NCBI RefSeq assembly: GCF_006716085.1
Contig: NZ_VFON01000001.1
Location: 2,170,001-2,234,000 of the forward strand
Source of the DNA: Leucobacter komagatae
Lineage (GTDB): Bacteria; Actinomycetota; Actinomycetes; Actinomycetales; Microbacteriaceae
Reading direction: 5' to 3'
DNA length: 64,000 bases
In this document: piece by piece, positions 25,174-33,541 of the stretch
Layout of the letters: each line of letters begins with the position of its first letter
How positions within the stretch are numbered: the first letter of the stretch is position 1
Program-made: the position numbers and the translations under genes
Notes under the pieces: model-generated
What the model saw: the letters and a program-made list of their open reading frames with translations, nothing else
The model's database searches: none
What the model was told of the DNA's origin: nothing

Positions 25174-26472
25174 TTAGCGGAGATCGGTGCCGACGGTCTC
25201 GGGCGTGAGCTTCGCGGCAATGAGCGAGATCACAGCGAGCACGGCGAGGTAGACCATGACGAGCACGAGGTTGCCCGTGAGCGCCATGAGCCCGACGGCG
25301 ATGAACGGCGCGAGGCCGCCCGCGAGCACCGTAGCGATGTTCGCGCTGATCGCGGTTCCCGAGTAGCGGAAGCGGGTCGGGAAGAGCTCGGCGAACCACG
25401 CGGGCTCAACCGACAGCATGGGCGACATACCGAGGCCGTACGCGACGCCGAAGGCAAACCACACCCAGAACGCGTTTGTCGTGTCGAGCAGCAGGAAGAA
25501 GGGCCAGAAGAACAGGATGAGGAACACGGCGCCGATCATGTAGACCTTGCGGCGGCCGATCTTGTCGGAGAGCCTGCCGAAGATCGGGATCATGAAGATC
25601 GCGACGACCGACGCGACCGAGACGCCGAAGGTCGTGGTGCTCGTGGGCACCCCGACGCCCTCGGCGTAGGTCACCGCGAAGGCGAGGATGATGTACGCGC
25701 CAGCGTTCTCGAACATGCGGATGCCGATGATGCCGAGGATGTGGCGCCACTCCGAACGGATCGACTGCATGAGGGTCGGGTTCTCGGTCGGGATTTCGAT
25801 TGCGGCGGTGAAGGTCTCCGGCTCCTCGAGCTTGCGGCGGATGAGCCAACAGATGAGCACGCCGACGGCGCTCAGCAGGAACGGGATGCGCCAGCCCCAC
25901 GAGTGGAACGCGTCTTCCGGCATCGCGAGCGAGAGCACCGCGAACAGGCCCGACGCGATGAGCGTTCCGATGTACTCGCCCGAGTTGATGAGCGATGACA
26001 TGAAGCCCCTGCGCTCCTTCGGGGCGGTCTCGACGACGAGCACCGCCGAGCCCGACCACTCACCACCGATGCCCATGCCCTGCACGAGGCGCAGCACGAC
26101 GAGCATGAGCGGCGCGAACAGCCCGATCTGCCCGTAGGTCGGCAGCAGGCCGATGAGCACCGTGCCGACGCCCATGAGCATGATCGTGATCATCAGCGTG
26201 CGAGTGCGGCCGATCTTGTCACCGAGCCGGCCGAAGACAAAGCCGCCAATCGGCCGGGCCACGAAGCCGACAGCGAAGGTCGCGAACGAGGCGAGCACGC
26301 CGACAACCGGGTCAACGTCGGGGAAGAAGATCTTCGGGAAGATGATCGCAGCGGCGAGGCCATAGAGCGCGAAGTCGTACCATTCGAGGGCCTGGCCGCT
26401 CACGCTCGCGGCGAGCGCCCGCCGGTAAGCGGGCTCTTGCTGCGTCGACTGCTGTGCTTCTCGTGTCAACAC
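25174..26472 (-). CDS. MHS-family (ProP-like) MFS transporter
   Basis: A 432-residue permease of about 12 helices in the metabolite:H+ symporter family. The hallmark N-terminal GQALEWYDFALYG and the loop FGRLGDKIGRTRTL, with GGEWSGSAVLVVE in helix 5, are all present. Members carry proline, betaines, dicarboxylates or ketoglutarate. I use a GTG at 26472 with AAAGG five bases upstream; an ATG 23 codons earlier has no such site. It precedes the enolase-family gene on the same strand (83-base gap), so the two probably import and modify one substrate. Confidence 0.85.
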   Translation of the reverse strand: MLTREAQQSTQQEPAYRRALAASVSGQALEWYDFALYGLAAAIIFPKIFFPDVDPVVGVLASFATFAVGFVARPIGGFVFGRLGDKIGRTRTLMITIMLMGVGTVLIGLLPTYGQIGLFAPLMLVVLRLVQGMGIGGEWSGSAVLVVETAPKERRGFMSSLINSGEYIGTLIASGLFAVLSLAMPEDAFHSWGWRIPFLLSAVGVLICWLIRRKLEEPETFTAAIEIPTENPTLMQSIRSEWRHILGIIGIRMFENAGAYIILAFAVTYAEGVGVPTSTTTFGVSVASVVAIFMIPIFGRLSDKIGRRKVYMIGAVFLILFFWPFFLLLDTTNAFWVWFAFGVAYGLGMSPMLSVEPAWFAELFPTRFRYSGTAISANIATVLAGGLAPFIAVGLMALTGNLVLVMVYLAVLAVISLIAAKLTPETVGTDLR

Positions 26473-26596
26473 TGACACCTTTCTCGTTGGGGAGGACGAG
26501 CCCTTCGCACTACCCCGAAGCTGTATTGTCTGTGGGCTCACGGGTGCACTGCGGTGGGCGATGGCGATCCGGGGTCGTGGCCGACCCCGTCTCGCT

Positions 26597-26629
26597 ATGT
26601 AACATATTACCGATAACTAACTACGTCAA
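26597..26629 (-). promoter_or_regulatory. Transporter promoter with operator-like palindrome
   Basis: On the minus strand TTGACG (26624-26629), a 17-base spacer and TATGTT (26601-26606) form a good promoter for the transporter at 26472. The nine-base near-palindrome ATGTAACAT (26597-26605) overlaps its -10. This fits repression by one of the two FCD-type GntR proteins nearby. The whole spacer 26473-26729 holds no gene. Confidence 0.5.
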
Positions 26630-26729
26630 GTCAATCTCGCCTGGCTGCGCTTCCCAGCCCGACAGGTGCCGGCGCACCCGCGAAGTCGCTAGAGTTGCCC
26701 TACCCACACAGAAACGATGGAGGGCGTTC

Positions 26730-27441
26730 TTGGCGATCAACCCTAGGCACCTGCGCTCGACGAGCCTGCGCGAGCAGGCGCTCGCCGAGATCCGCGCGCA
26801 GCTCGTGCGCGGCGCGCTGAAGCCCGGCCAGGTCTACTCAGCAGCAGCCCTCGCCGTCGAGCTCGGCGTCTCGAACGGACCGGTGCGCGAGGCGATGCTC
26901 GAGCTCGTCAGCCAGGGGCTCATGGAGCCCGTGCGTAACCGCGGCTACCGCGTCGTGTCGCTGAGCGAGCGAGACCGGCAGAACATCGCCGAGCTTCGAC
27001 TGCTCATCGAGATCCCTTCGATGGCCCGGCTCGCGGGTTCACCCGCCCTGCACGCGCGGAGCGAGGAGTTCAAGGGCCTCGTCGCTGACCTCCTCGCCGA
27101 GGCCCGCGCGAACGACATGAACGCCTACCTTGAGGTCGACCGCGCGTTCCACCTCGGCCTGCTCTCGCTGCTCGAGAACGACAGACTCACTGACCTCATC
27201 GGCTCGCTCCGCGACCAGACGCGGCAGTTCGGCATCCACACGCTCGCAGAGCTGGGCGAGCTCATGAGCTCAGCTCTGCGAGCACGCAGAAATTCTCGAC
27301 GCACTGCTCGCGGGCGACGCCGCCGAGGTCGAACGCCTCATGCGGGTACACCTGCGCCACCTCCACCACGCAGGTTGGAGCTCCCCCGATCTCGCGGCAA
27401 CGGTGCCGGGGCCCGGGGAAGCTGCTGGCGACAAACACTAA
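26730..27441 (+). pseudogene. GntR/FCD regulator with a single-base frameshift
   Basis: The first 182 codons match a GntR-FCD regulator closely similar to the one at 23212 (ELGVSNGPVREAMLELV, RNRGYRVVSLS, VDRAFHLGLLSLLEN). After ELMSSA at about 27275 the frame turns into Arg-rich nonsense running to 27602. Shifting by one base (skipping C27276) restores CEHAEILDALLAGDAAEVER and a natural end at 27439-27441, giving 236 residues. So one extra base has broken the last quarter of the FCD domain, or the read has an error in this run. The TTG start at 26730 follows GGAGGG. Confidence 0.85.
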
Positions 27442-27490
27442 AGCCCGGGCCCCGCACAACCTGCGCGACCCGGGCAACGAAAACCAACCC

Positions 27491-28678
27491 CTATGAGCGA
27501 ATGACGCGGCCGCCCTGCACGACCGCGAGCCGAGCTGCGGGCTCCGAGAGCGCCGCCGCGACCTCGAGCGGGTTCTCCGAGAGCAGCAGAGCGTCGCCGT
27601 AGCTTCCGGACACGAGGGAGCCTGCCCGCACGTCGCCGATCAGCGCCGCATTCACCTCGGTGAGCGAACGAATGGTCTCAGCCGGGCCCGCCGCCTCGGC
27701 CTGAAGCTTCACGCCGCGAAGTTGGTCGTCTTCGAGGTCTCCCATGAGGTCGCTGCCGAAGCCGACCCCCACGCCCGCGGCGAGCGCGAGCTGCACAGCC
27801 TCCTGTCCCTTCGAGAGCACCTCGGAGTTCTTCGCGAGCGAGATTTCGTTCAGCCCGATCTCGGCGCCGCGGCGATCCATCGCGTCGTATGCCGCAAGGG
27901 TCGGTACGAGGAACGCGCCCTTCGCCGCCATAGCCTCGGCGGTCGCCGAGTCGATGAGGTTGCCGTGTTCGATCGAGCGCACCCCATTCTCAATCGAGTG
28001 CATCACTGCCTCGGATGAGTAGGCGTGGGCTGCGACATAGCTGCCGCGGCGGGCGGCTTCCTCGGTGACGGCACGCACCTCTTCTGGGGAGTACTGCGGG
28101 ATGCGGAGCGGGTCGGCGAGTGAGAACACGCCGCCCGAGGTCATGATCTTGATCGCGTGTGCACCCGTCCGCAGGCGGTTCCGCACCGCAACCCGGAGGG
28201 CGTCGACGCCGTCCACGACCTCGCACATGTGACCGTGCGAGAAGCAGATGTCGACGTGCTCTGCGCGGGGGTCACCGTGGCCGCCCGTCTGGCTCAGCGC
28301 CGGCCCCGTGAAGAGGTAGCGGGGCGAATCGAACAGTGACGCGTCGATGGCACGCGAGAGCCCGATGTCTCCGCCGGCGACGTCGCGCACCGTCGTGAAG
28401 CCACGCTTCAGCGCCTTCTCAAGCCTGCGGGTGCCGTTGATGGCAGCGTAGCTCAGCGGCCCGCGCTCGTTTTCGAGCCCGTCCATGCTCGTCGCATAGG
28501 CGTGAAAGTGCGCGTCGATGAGCCCGGGAAGCAGCCAACCACCGGTGCCGTCGAGCTCTTCGGCCCCTTCAGCAGGGACATCAACGACGACGCCATCGGC
28601 TATGTGCACATCGCGAGACGTGAAACCCTCGCCATTCCATACCTGCGCGCCAAGAATCGAAAGCGATTGCGTCTTCAA
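27491..28678 (-). CDS. Amidohydrolase (imidazolonase/prolidase-like)
   Basis: A 395-residue metal-dependent hydrolase of the amidohydrolase superfamily. Metal ligands are seen as DAHFHA (HxH), the lysine in AIKIMTSGG, VAAHAYS, SIEHGN and the aspartate in GFGSDLMG. This set matches the group of M38-type Xaa-Pro carboxypeptidases/prolidases and imidazolonepropionase-like enzymes. Release of proline or opening of a cyclic amide would both fit the context. It lies downstream of hyuB on the same strand, beyond a hairpin at 28732, so it may be read through or have its own promoter. Confidence 0.8.
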   Translation of the reverse strand: MKTQSLSILGAQVWNGEGFTSRDVHIADGVVVDVPAEGAEELDGTGGWLLPGLIDAHFHAYATSMDGLENERGPLSYAAINGTRRLEKALKRGFTTVRDVAGGDIGLSRAIDASLFDSPRYLFTGPALSQTGGHGDPRAEHVDICFSHGHMCEVVDGVDALRVAVRNRLRTGAHAIKIMTSGGVFSLADPLRIPQYSPEEVRAVTEEAARRGSYVAAHAYSSEAVMHSIENGVRSIEHGNLIDSATAEAMAAKGAFLVPTLAAYDAMDRRGAEIGLNEISLAKNSEVLSKGQEAVQLALAAGVGVGFGSDLMGDLEDDQLRGVKLQAEAAGPAETIRSLTEVNAALIGDVRAGSLVSGSYGDALLLSENPLEVAAALSEPAARLAVVQGGRVIRS

Positions 28679-28731
28679 CGTGTCTCCTCTGTGTGACGGC
28701 GGACAGTTCCTGCCCTTGGTGAATTCTGTCA

Positions 28732-28765
28732 GATAGGTGCCGCGGGTAGCCCCGCGACACCTATC
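28732..28765 (-). terminator. Hairpin after hyuB
   Basis: Fifteen-base arms (28732-28746 and 28751-28765) with one mismatch and a four-base loop lie just downstream of the hyuB stop. It likely ends or attenuates the importer-hyuAB transcript. Confidence 0.7.
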
Positions 28766-28775
28766 AACGGATGTG

Positions 28776-30482
28776 CTATCGACCGCGGGCGGCCGCAGTC
28801 GCGTCCTCGTCTACGACGAAATCTGCCCCAACCACGACCCCGTAATCCCGGGTAGCAGAGTCAGGTGAGACGAACCCGTTGCGCACGTCGCGCGCGACCG
28901 CTGCGGGGTCACGGTCGAACGGATTGCCATACCCACCACCGCCGCCAGTTGCGTTGACAAGCACGTCTCCGGCTTCGAGGTGGTTGTAACTGCCGCCCTG
29001 CACGACCTCGCGCGATGTTCCAGGGTTCAGCACTACCTGATTCGGTTTACCCTCGTGGCCACCGTCAATCGACCATGGCTCTGTCTTGGTCTTGTACACC
29101 AGACAGATACCCGTCGATGGTGCGGTGAAACGGTACGTGCGGCTGACTCCGACCCCGCCCCGGTGCTTGCCAGCGCCTCCGGTGTCTGGGCGGTAACCGT
29201 AGTGATCGATGATCATCGACGACTTCGTCTCGAGCACCTCAACCGGGTTATTGCGGCACCCTGGCTCGGAGAGATGCATGATGCCATCTTCGCCGTCGTG
29301 ATGAGCAGTTCCGCCGTACCCAACCGCTTCGTTGGTGGCCTCTTGCCAAGGCTCGCCGGTACGCGGGTTGATGCCGAGCCCCATCATCGAGCAGACATCG
29401 CCGCCCGAGCATGCCGGTACGAGCTCGGGCATACCCTGTGCCAGCGCCTTGAGGATGACCTCGCCGGCCAGCAGGCCGGTCCACAGCGTGAAGGTCGGCA
29501 TCGGTGGCACGGCATGCATTACCGAACCAGGTACCGTGATCACGCGAAGAGGCGCGAAGTTGCCGGCAACCACCGGCGAATCAGGCGTGGTAAGCGACTT
29601 GAAAATCAAGCTCGATAGCGCCTCAGTTTGTCCAACAGGGAGGTTGATTGGGCCGACCACGTTCTCCGCAGACCCGGTCCAGTCAACAATCATTTCCTCA
29701 TCGGTAACCGTGACGGTGCACTTGAGCTCGACCAGTTGATCCTTCGAGATCCCGTCGTCGTCAACGTAGTCGATTGCTGTCCAGGTGCCCTTCGGGAGCT
29801 TCTTCAGCGCGAGCTTCGCGAGCTTTTCACCGTGGTCGTTGATCGTCGCCATCGCCTCCTCGAGTGTGGCAACGCCGTACTTCGCTGCGAGCTCCTGAGT
29901 GCGCTTTACGCCGGTGACGCATGCTGACACCTGAGCCTGGATATCCCCGATGGTGTGCTTCGGCATCCGGCTATTAAAGCGGACAATGTTGAAGACATCG
30001 TCGTTCTTCACCCCGCGGCGGTACAGCTTCGAAGCGGGCATGACGAGCCCCTCCTGCGAGCGATCAGTCGAGTCGAGCACGTAGCCCGGATCCTTCTGAT
30101 GCAGGTCCGTAACGTGCACGCGGCAAGATGCGAACCCAATGAGCTTGTCCTCGGCGTGAATTGGCGCAAATACCAGCGGGTCGAGTGTGTGTGCGCTCGA
30201 CCAATAGGGGTAATTGATGATGAACACGTCACCGGGCTCCATAGCGTCAACGCCCAGGAACTCCATCGAGTGCTTGATTCCTGCATCGTTGCCGCGGGTG
30301 AAGACCGCGATGCCAGGCGCATCGGCAACCACGTCACCGTTGGCATCGTGCAATCCAATGCCGTAGTCGTGGATCTCATACACGACAGTGTTATAAGCCG
30401 TACGGCAGAGGTTTCTCGCGATTTCCTCGGCCGCCGCGAGTAGGCCGTGCCTGATGATCTCGGTAGTAATTGCATCGGCCAT
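28776..30482 (-). CDS. hyuB: Hydantoinase B / oxoprolinase beta subunit
   Basis: A 568-residue HyuB-family protein of normal length. The start ITTEIIRHGLLAAAEEI, the motif PYWSSAHTLDPLVFAPI, DSTDRSQEGLVMP and the C-terminal Gly-rich GGGGGYGNPFDRDP are family hallmarks. With HyuA it forms an ATP-dependent amidase that opens hydantoins, 5-oxoproline, acetophenone-like ketones (carboxylation) or caprolactam, depending on subgroup; the substrate cannot be told here. It starts two bases after the hyuA stop, so the subunits are tightly coupled. Confidence 0.88.
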   Translation of the reverse strand: MADAITTEIIRHGLLAAAEEIARNLCRTAYNTVVYEIHDYGIGLHDANGDVVADAPGIAVFTRGNDAGIKHSMEFLGVDAMEPGDVFIINYPYWSSAHTLDPLVFAPIHAEDKLIGFASCRVHVTDLHQKDPGYVLDSTDRSQEGLVMPASKLYRRGVKNDDVFNIVRFNSRMPKHTIGDIQAQVSACVTGVKRTQELAAKYGVATLEEAMATINDHGEKLAKLALKKLPKGTWTAIDYVDDDGISKDQLVELKCTVTVTDEEMIVDWTGSAENVVGPINLPVGQTEALSSLIFKSLTTPDSPVVAGNFAPLRVITVPGSVMHAVPPMPTFTLWTGLLAGEVILKALAQGMPELVPACSGGDVCSMMGLGINPRTGEPWQEATNEAVGYGGTAHHDGEDGIMHLSEPGCRNNPVEVLETKSSMIIDHYGYRPDTGGAGKHRGGVGVSRTYRFTAPSTGICLVYKTKTEPWSIDGGHEGKPNQVVLNPGTSREVVQGGSYNHLEAGDVLVNATGGGGGYGNPFDRDPAAVARDVRNGFVSPDSATRDYGVVVGADFVVDEDATAAARGR

Positions 30483-30484
30483 AG

Positions 30485-32524
30485 TTAGGCTCCCTTCTGA
30501 ATCGAAATGACGAGTTCACCGTACGGGCCGACCTCGAGTCGGTCGCCTGCATGCATCACGGTTGTTGCAGTGTGTTCGGTGATCACGGCAGGGCCCTCGA
30601 CCACGTCGCCCGCGAGGAGCGATTCGCGCGCGACGAGCGCGTACTCTGCCTGGCTCTCGTCAGGCAGAGTCACCGTGCGAGTCGCCGTCGGGTAGCTATC
30701 ACCGGCAGTGCGCGCGGCGACCTGCGGCAGATCCGGCTTGTCGACGACGCCAACGGCGTGGAGTCGAAGAGTGGTGATCTCGATGGGGTCATCCATCGTG
30801 TGTCCGTACTGACGCAGGTGCAGGCGATCAAACTCTTCGCGGATCACGGATCGCGGATCGGTTCCGTCAGACGGGTAGTCAACGGTCACGGAGTGTTCTT
30901 GCCCCGAGTAACGCACGGCTACTACTCTGCTGAAGGCGCGGCGGTCCACGCCGAACCCCTCGCCCTCAAGCGCGACAGACGCTTCCGACTCCATATCGGC
31001 GTAAAGCGCGTCCGCTGCAGCGGAGTCGAGCTCATCGAGCGGCTGAATCGTGGTACGCGAGTAGTCGTGTTGAACATCGGCCATGAGCATCCCGAGCGCG
31101 GAGAACGCACCTTGCCCCGGCGGCACGATGACCTCGGGAACGCCGAGCTCACGCGCAACATCGACGGCAACCAGACCACCACCACCACCGAACGAGAGCA
31201 GCGCAAAGTCCTTTGGATCATGACCAAGCTCGATCGTGATCGCCCGCACAGCGCCAACAATCTTGGTGTTCGAGATCTGCACCATGCCGCGAGCGAGCTG
31301 AGTGACAGAGAGCCCAAGCTCCTCGGCGATCGGCGCAAGCGCCATCACCGACTTCTCGCGGTCGAGCGTGAGTTCACCGCCGAGTGGTGTATCGACGCCA
31401 AGGTAACCGACGGCGAGCGCCGCGTCGGTAAACGTTGGCTGTGTACCGCCGCGCCCGTATGCAGCAGGGCCAGGAACCGCGCCAGCGCTCTTCGGGCCGA
31501 CCTGTAACGCACCGGCCTCGTCGAGGTAACCAAGCGATCCTCCGCCTGCGCCAATCGTGTGAATGTAGAGCGATGGCGTGTTAATTGGAAGACCCTCGAA
31601 CTCAGCACCGTGGTAAAGCACCGGTGCGCCCTCAAGCACGAGTGAGGCGTCAAGGCTGGTGCCGCCCATGTCGATTGTGATGAGGTTTGGCCGATCGATT
31701 AGCCGAGAGAACCCCCCGGCGCCCACGACTCCGCCAGCCGGGCCAGAGAGGATGAGGTTTACCGGCTGCTCACGCGCGGCCGAGGCGGTCATTGCGCCAC
31801 CCCCGGAACGTGACATCAGGAAGCGACCCTCAAAGCCGCGCTCAGCGAGTTCGCCCTCAAGCGCACGCAGGTAGCTGCGCATAATCGGCTTGATGTATGC
31901 GTCAAGCACAGCGGTGCTCGTTCGCTCGTACTCGCGGTACTCACGCGAGAGCTCGTTCGAGAGCGTCACCTCAACGTTCGGGGCCTCTTCGGTGAGAATC
32001 TCGCGCATCCTGAGCTCATGCGCGGGGTTCGCGTAGGCGTGCAGAAAGGCGACGGCAACCGCGTCGTATTCACGCGCTGCGATCTCACGCGCAACTCTCC
32101 TCGCGTCTTCCTCGTCGAGCGGGGCAATAACGCTGCCGTCGAACATACTCCGCTCGGTCACCTCAAAGGTGTCATAGCGCTCAAGCAGAGGCTCAGGCTT
32201 TTGGTATGCAAAGTCGTACATGACCTTGCGATCGGTGCGACCGAGCAGGTAAACGTCCCGGAATCCCCGAGTACCAATGATCGCGATGCGCGCGCCCGAT
32301 CGAGTGAGCAGGGAGTTCAGCCCGAGGGTTGAGCCATGGTTGAACGTTTCTACCGTGCTGGGGTCGGCTTCCGCCTTGTCGAACGCGGCGAGAACACCGG
32401 CGGTGGGCTCCGACGGCGTCGTCGGCACTTTCTCGAAACGAAGTTCGCCTGTTCCGGGCACGAGCTTCACTACGTCGGTGAAGGTGCCTCCGACATCGAT
32501 CGCTACGCGAACCTGATGTGACAT
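30485..32524 (-). CDS. hyuA: Hydantoinase A / oxoprolinase alpha subunit
   Basis: A 679-residue ASKHA-fold subunit that phosphorylates the substrate with ATP. The first phosphate motif AIDVGGTFTDVVKL (Asp10) and the second ITIDMGGTSLDASLV are intact, and LLSFGGGGGLVAVDVARELG is the adenosine motif. Length and domain order fit a complete HyuA. It lies 33 bases after the permease gene and is part of the minus-strand operon from 36498 to 28776. It contrasts with the degenerate HyuA-like protein at 36626 on the other strand. Confidence 0.9.
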   Translation of the reverse strand: MSHQVRVAIDVGGTFTDVVKLVPGTGELRFEKVPTTPSEPTAGVLAAFDKAEADPSTVETFNHGSTLGLNSLLTRSGARIAIIGTRGFRDVYLLGRTDRKVMYDFAYQKPEPLLERYDTFEVTERSMFDGSVIAPLDEEDARRVAREIAAREYDAVAVAFLHAYANPAHELRMREILTEEAPNVEVTLSNELSREYREYERTSTAVLDAYIKPIMRSYLRALEGELAERGFEGRFLMSRSGGGAMTASAAREQPVNLILSGPAGGVVGAGGFSRLIDRPNLITIDMGGTSLDASLVLEGAPVLYHGAEFEGLPINTPSLYIHTIGAGGGSLGYLDEAGALQVGPKSAGAVPGPAAYGRGGTQPTFTDAALAVGYLGVDTPLGGELTLDREKSVMALAPIAEELGLSVTQLARGMVQISNTKIVGAVRAITIELGHDPKDFALLSFGGGGGLVAVDVARELGVPEVIVPPGQGAFSALGMLMADVQHDYSRTTIQPLDELDSAAADALYADMESEASVALEGEGFGVDRRAFSRVVAVRYSGQEHSVTVDYPSDGTDPRSVIREEFDRLHLRQYGHTMDDPIEITTLRLHAVGVVDKPDLPQVAARTAGDSYPTATRTVTLPDESQAEYALVARESLLAGDVVEGPAVITEHTATTVMHAGDRLEVGPYGELVISIQKGA

Positions 32525-32557
32525 GAGATGTGTACTCCTGTGAATTGTTGGTGGTTG

Positions 32558-33541
32558 TTAGCGACGGTTGCGGCCCGCGGCTGCGAGCCCCACTGCCGCG
32601 AGGATGATGAAACCGGTGACCATGTCTTTGAGCTGCGGGTTTAGGTCGAGCAGGTCGAACCCGTTGCCGATAAGCGCGATGAGGAACACGCCAGCGATCG
32701 AACGCCAAACCGCACCGACGCCGCCGTAGATGCTCGTGCCGCCGAGAATCACTGCGGCGATCGCCGAGAGTTCAAGGCCTGCGCCAGACAGCGGCTGGCC
32801 CGACGCGATGCGGGAAACCCCAATCGCGGCTGCGGTGCCCGCGGCAAGCCCGCTGAGCATGAACACAAAGACCCTTGTGCGTGTCACGTTGATGCCCGAC
32901 AGTTCCGCAGCCTCGTCGTTACCGCCGACGGCGTAGACATGACGACCGAAGACAGTGCGTGAGAGCAGCAGCCAGAAAGCAGCGGCGATGATGATCATCA
33001 CGAACACTGCGATGAATACGCCCCCAATGCGGTCCCGTCCGAGTGCGGTAAAGCCCGGAGTCGTGACGGTAATCAGGCTGCCACCGGTGATAAGAACCGC
33101 GATCGTCGTGAAGATCATCGATGACGCAAGCGTCGCGAGGAACGAGTGGACGCGGAGCTTCGTGATCACAATGCCGTTGAAGGAACCGAGAACTACGCCG
33201 ACAACCGGCGCCGCAGCGAGCGCGAGCACGACGTTCCCCGTAGAGACCGCGAGCCATGCAGACACGACCCCTGCGACACCGTAGATGGCGCCCGTCGAGA
33301 GGTCAAAGTTGCCTGAAACAATCACAAAGGTACCCGCCGACGCAATAATCACGAGGGGAGCATTCTGGTTGAGAATGTTCACGATGTTGCCGAAGGTGAA
33401 GAACGATGGCGACAGAATGGCGAGGGCGACGATAACTGCCCCCAACAAGATAAGCACTGCGTACTCGATTGCGATCTCTCTCACCGAGAACCGCTTCCGC
33501 TCACGCGTCTGGGTGACGGTGGTGTTGGCAGCTTGAGTCAT
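32558..33541 (-). CDS. Ribose-type ABC permease
   Basis: A 327-residue RbsC-family permease with about ten hydrophobic helices. The conserved region NFDLSTGAIYGVAGVVSAW and the cytoplasmic loop GGNDEAAELSGINVTR are typical of CUT2 permeases. It starts inside the stop of the ATPase gene (four-base overlap). The importer family carries sugars but also autoinducers, nucleosides and, near hyu genes, cyclic amides. Here the substrate is likely that of HyuAB. Confidence 0.87.
   Translation of the reverse strand: MTQAANTTVTQTRERKRFSVREIAIEYAVLILLGAVIVALAILSPSFFTFGNIVNILNQNAPLVIIASAGTFVIVSGNFDLSTGAIYGVAGVVSAWLAVSTGNVVLALAAAPVVGVVLGSFNGIVITKLRVHSFLATLASSMIFTTIAVLITGGSLITVTTPGFTALGRDRIGGVFIAVFVMIIIAAAFWLLLSRTVFGRHVYAVGGNDEAAELSGINVTRTRVFVFMLSGLAAGTAAAIGVSRIASGQPLSGAGLELSAIAAVILGGTSIYGGVGAVWRSIAGVFLIALIGNGFDLLDLNPQLKDMVTGFIILAAVGLAAAGRNRR

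Noticed and set aside
26454..27602. Intact 382-residue regulator in one frame
   Set aside because: Upstream part overlaps the divergent transporter promoter, and the part after 27276 is Arg-rich nonsense; the paralogue shows where the frame should go.
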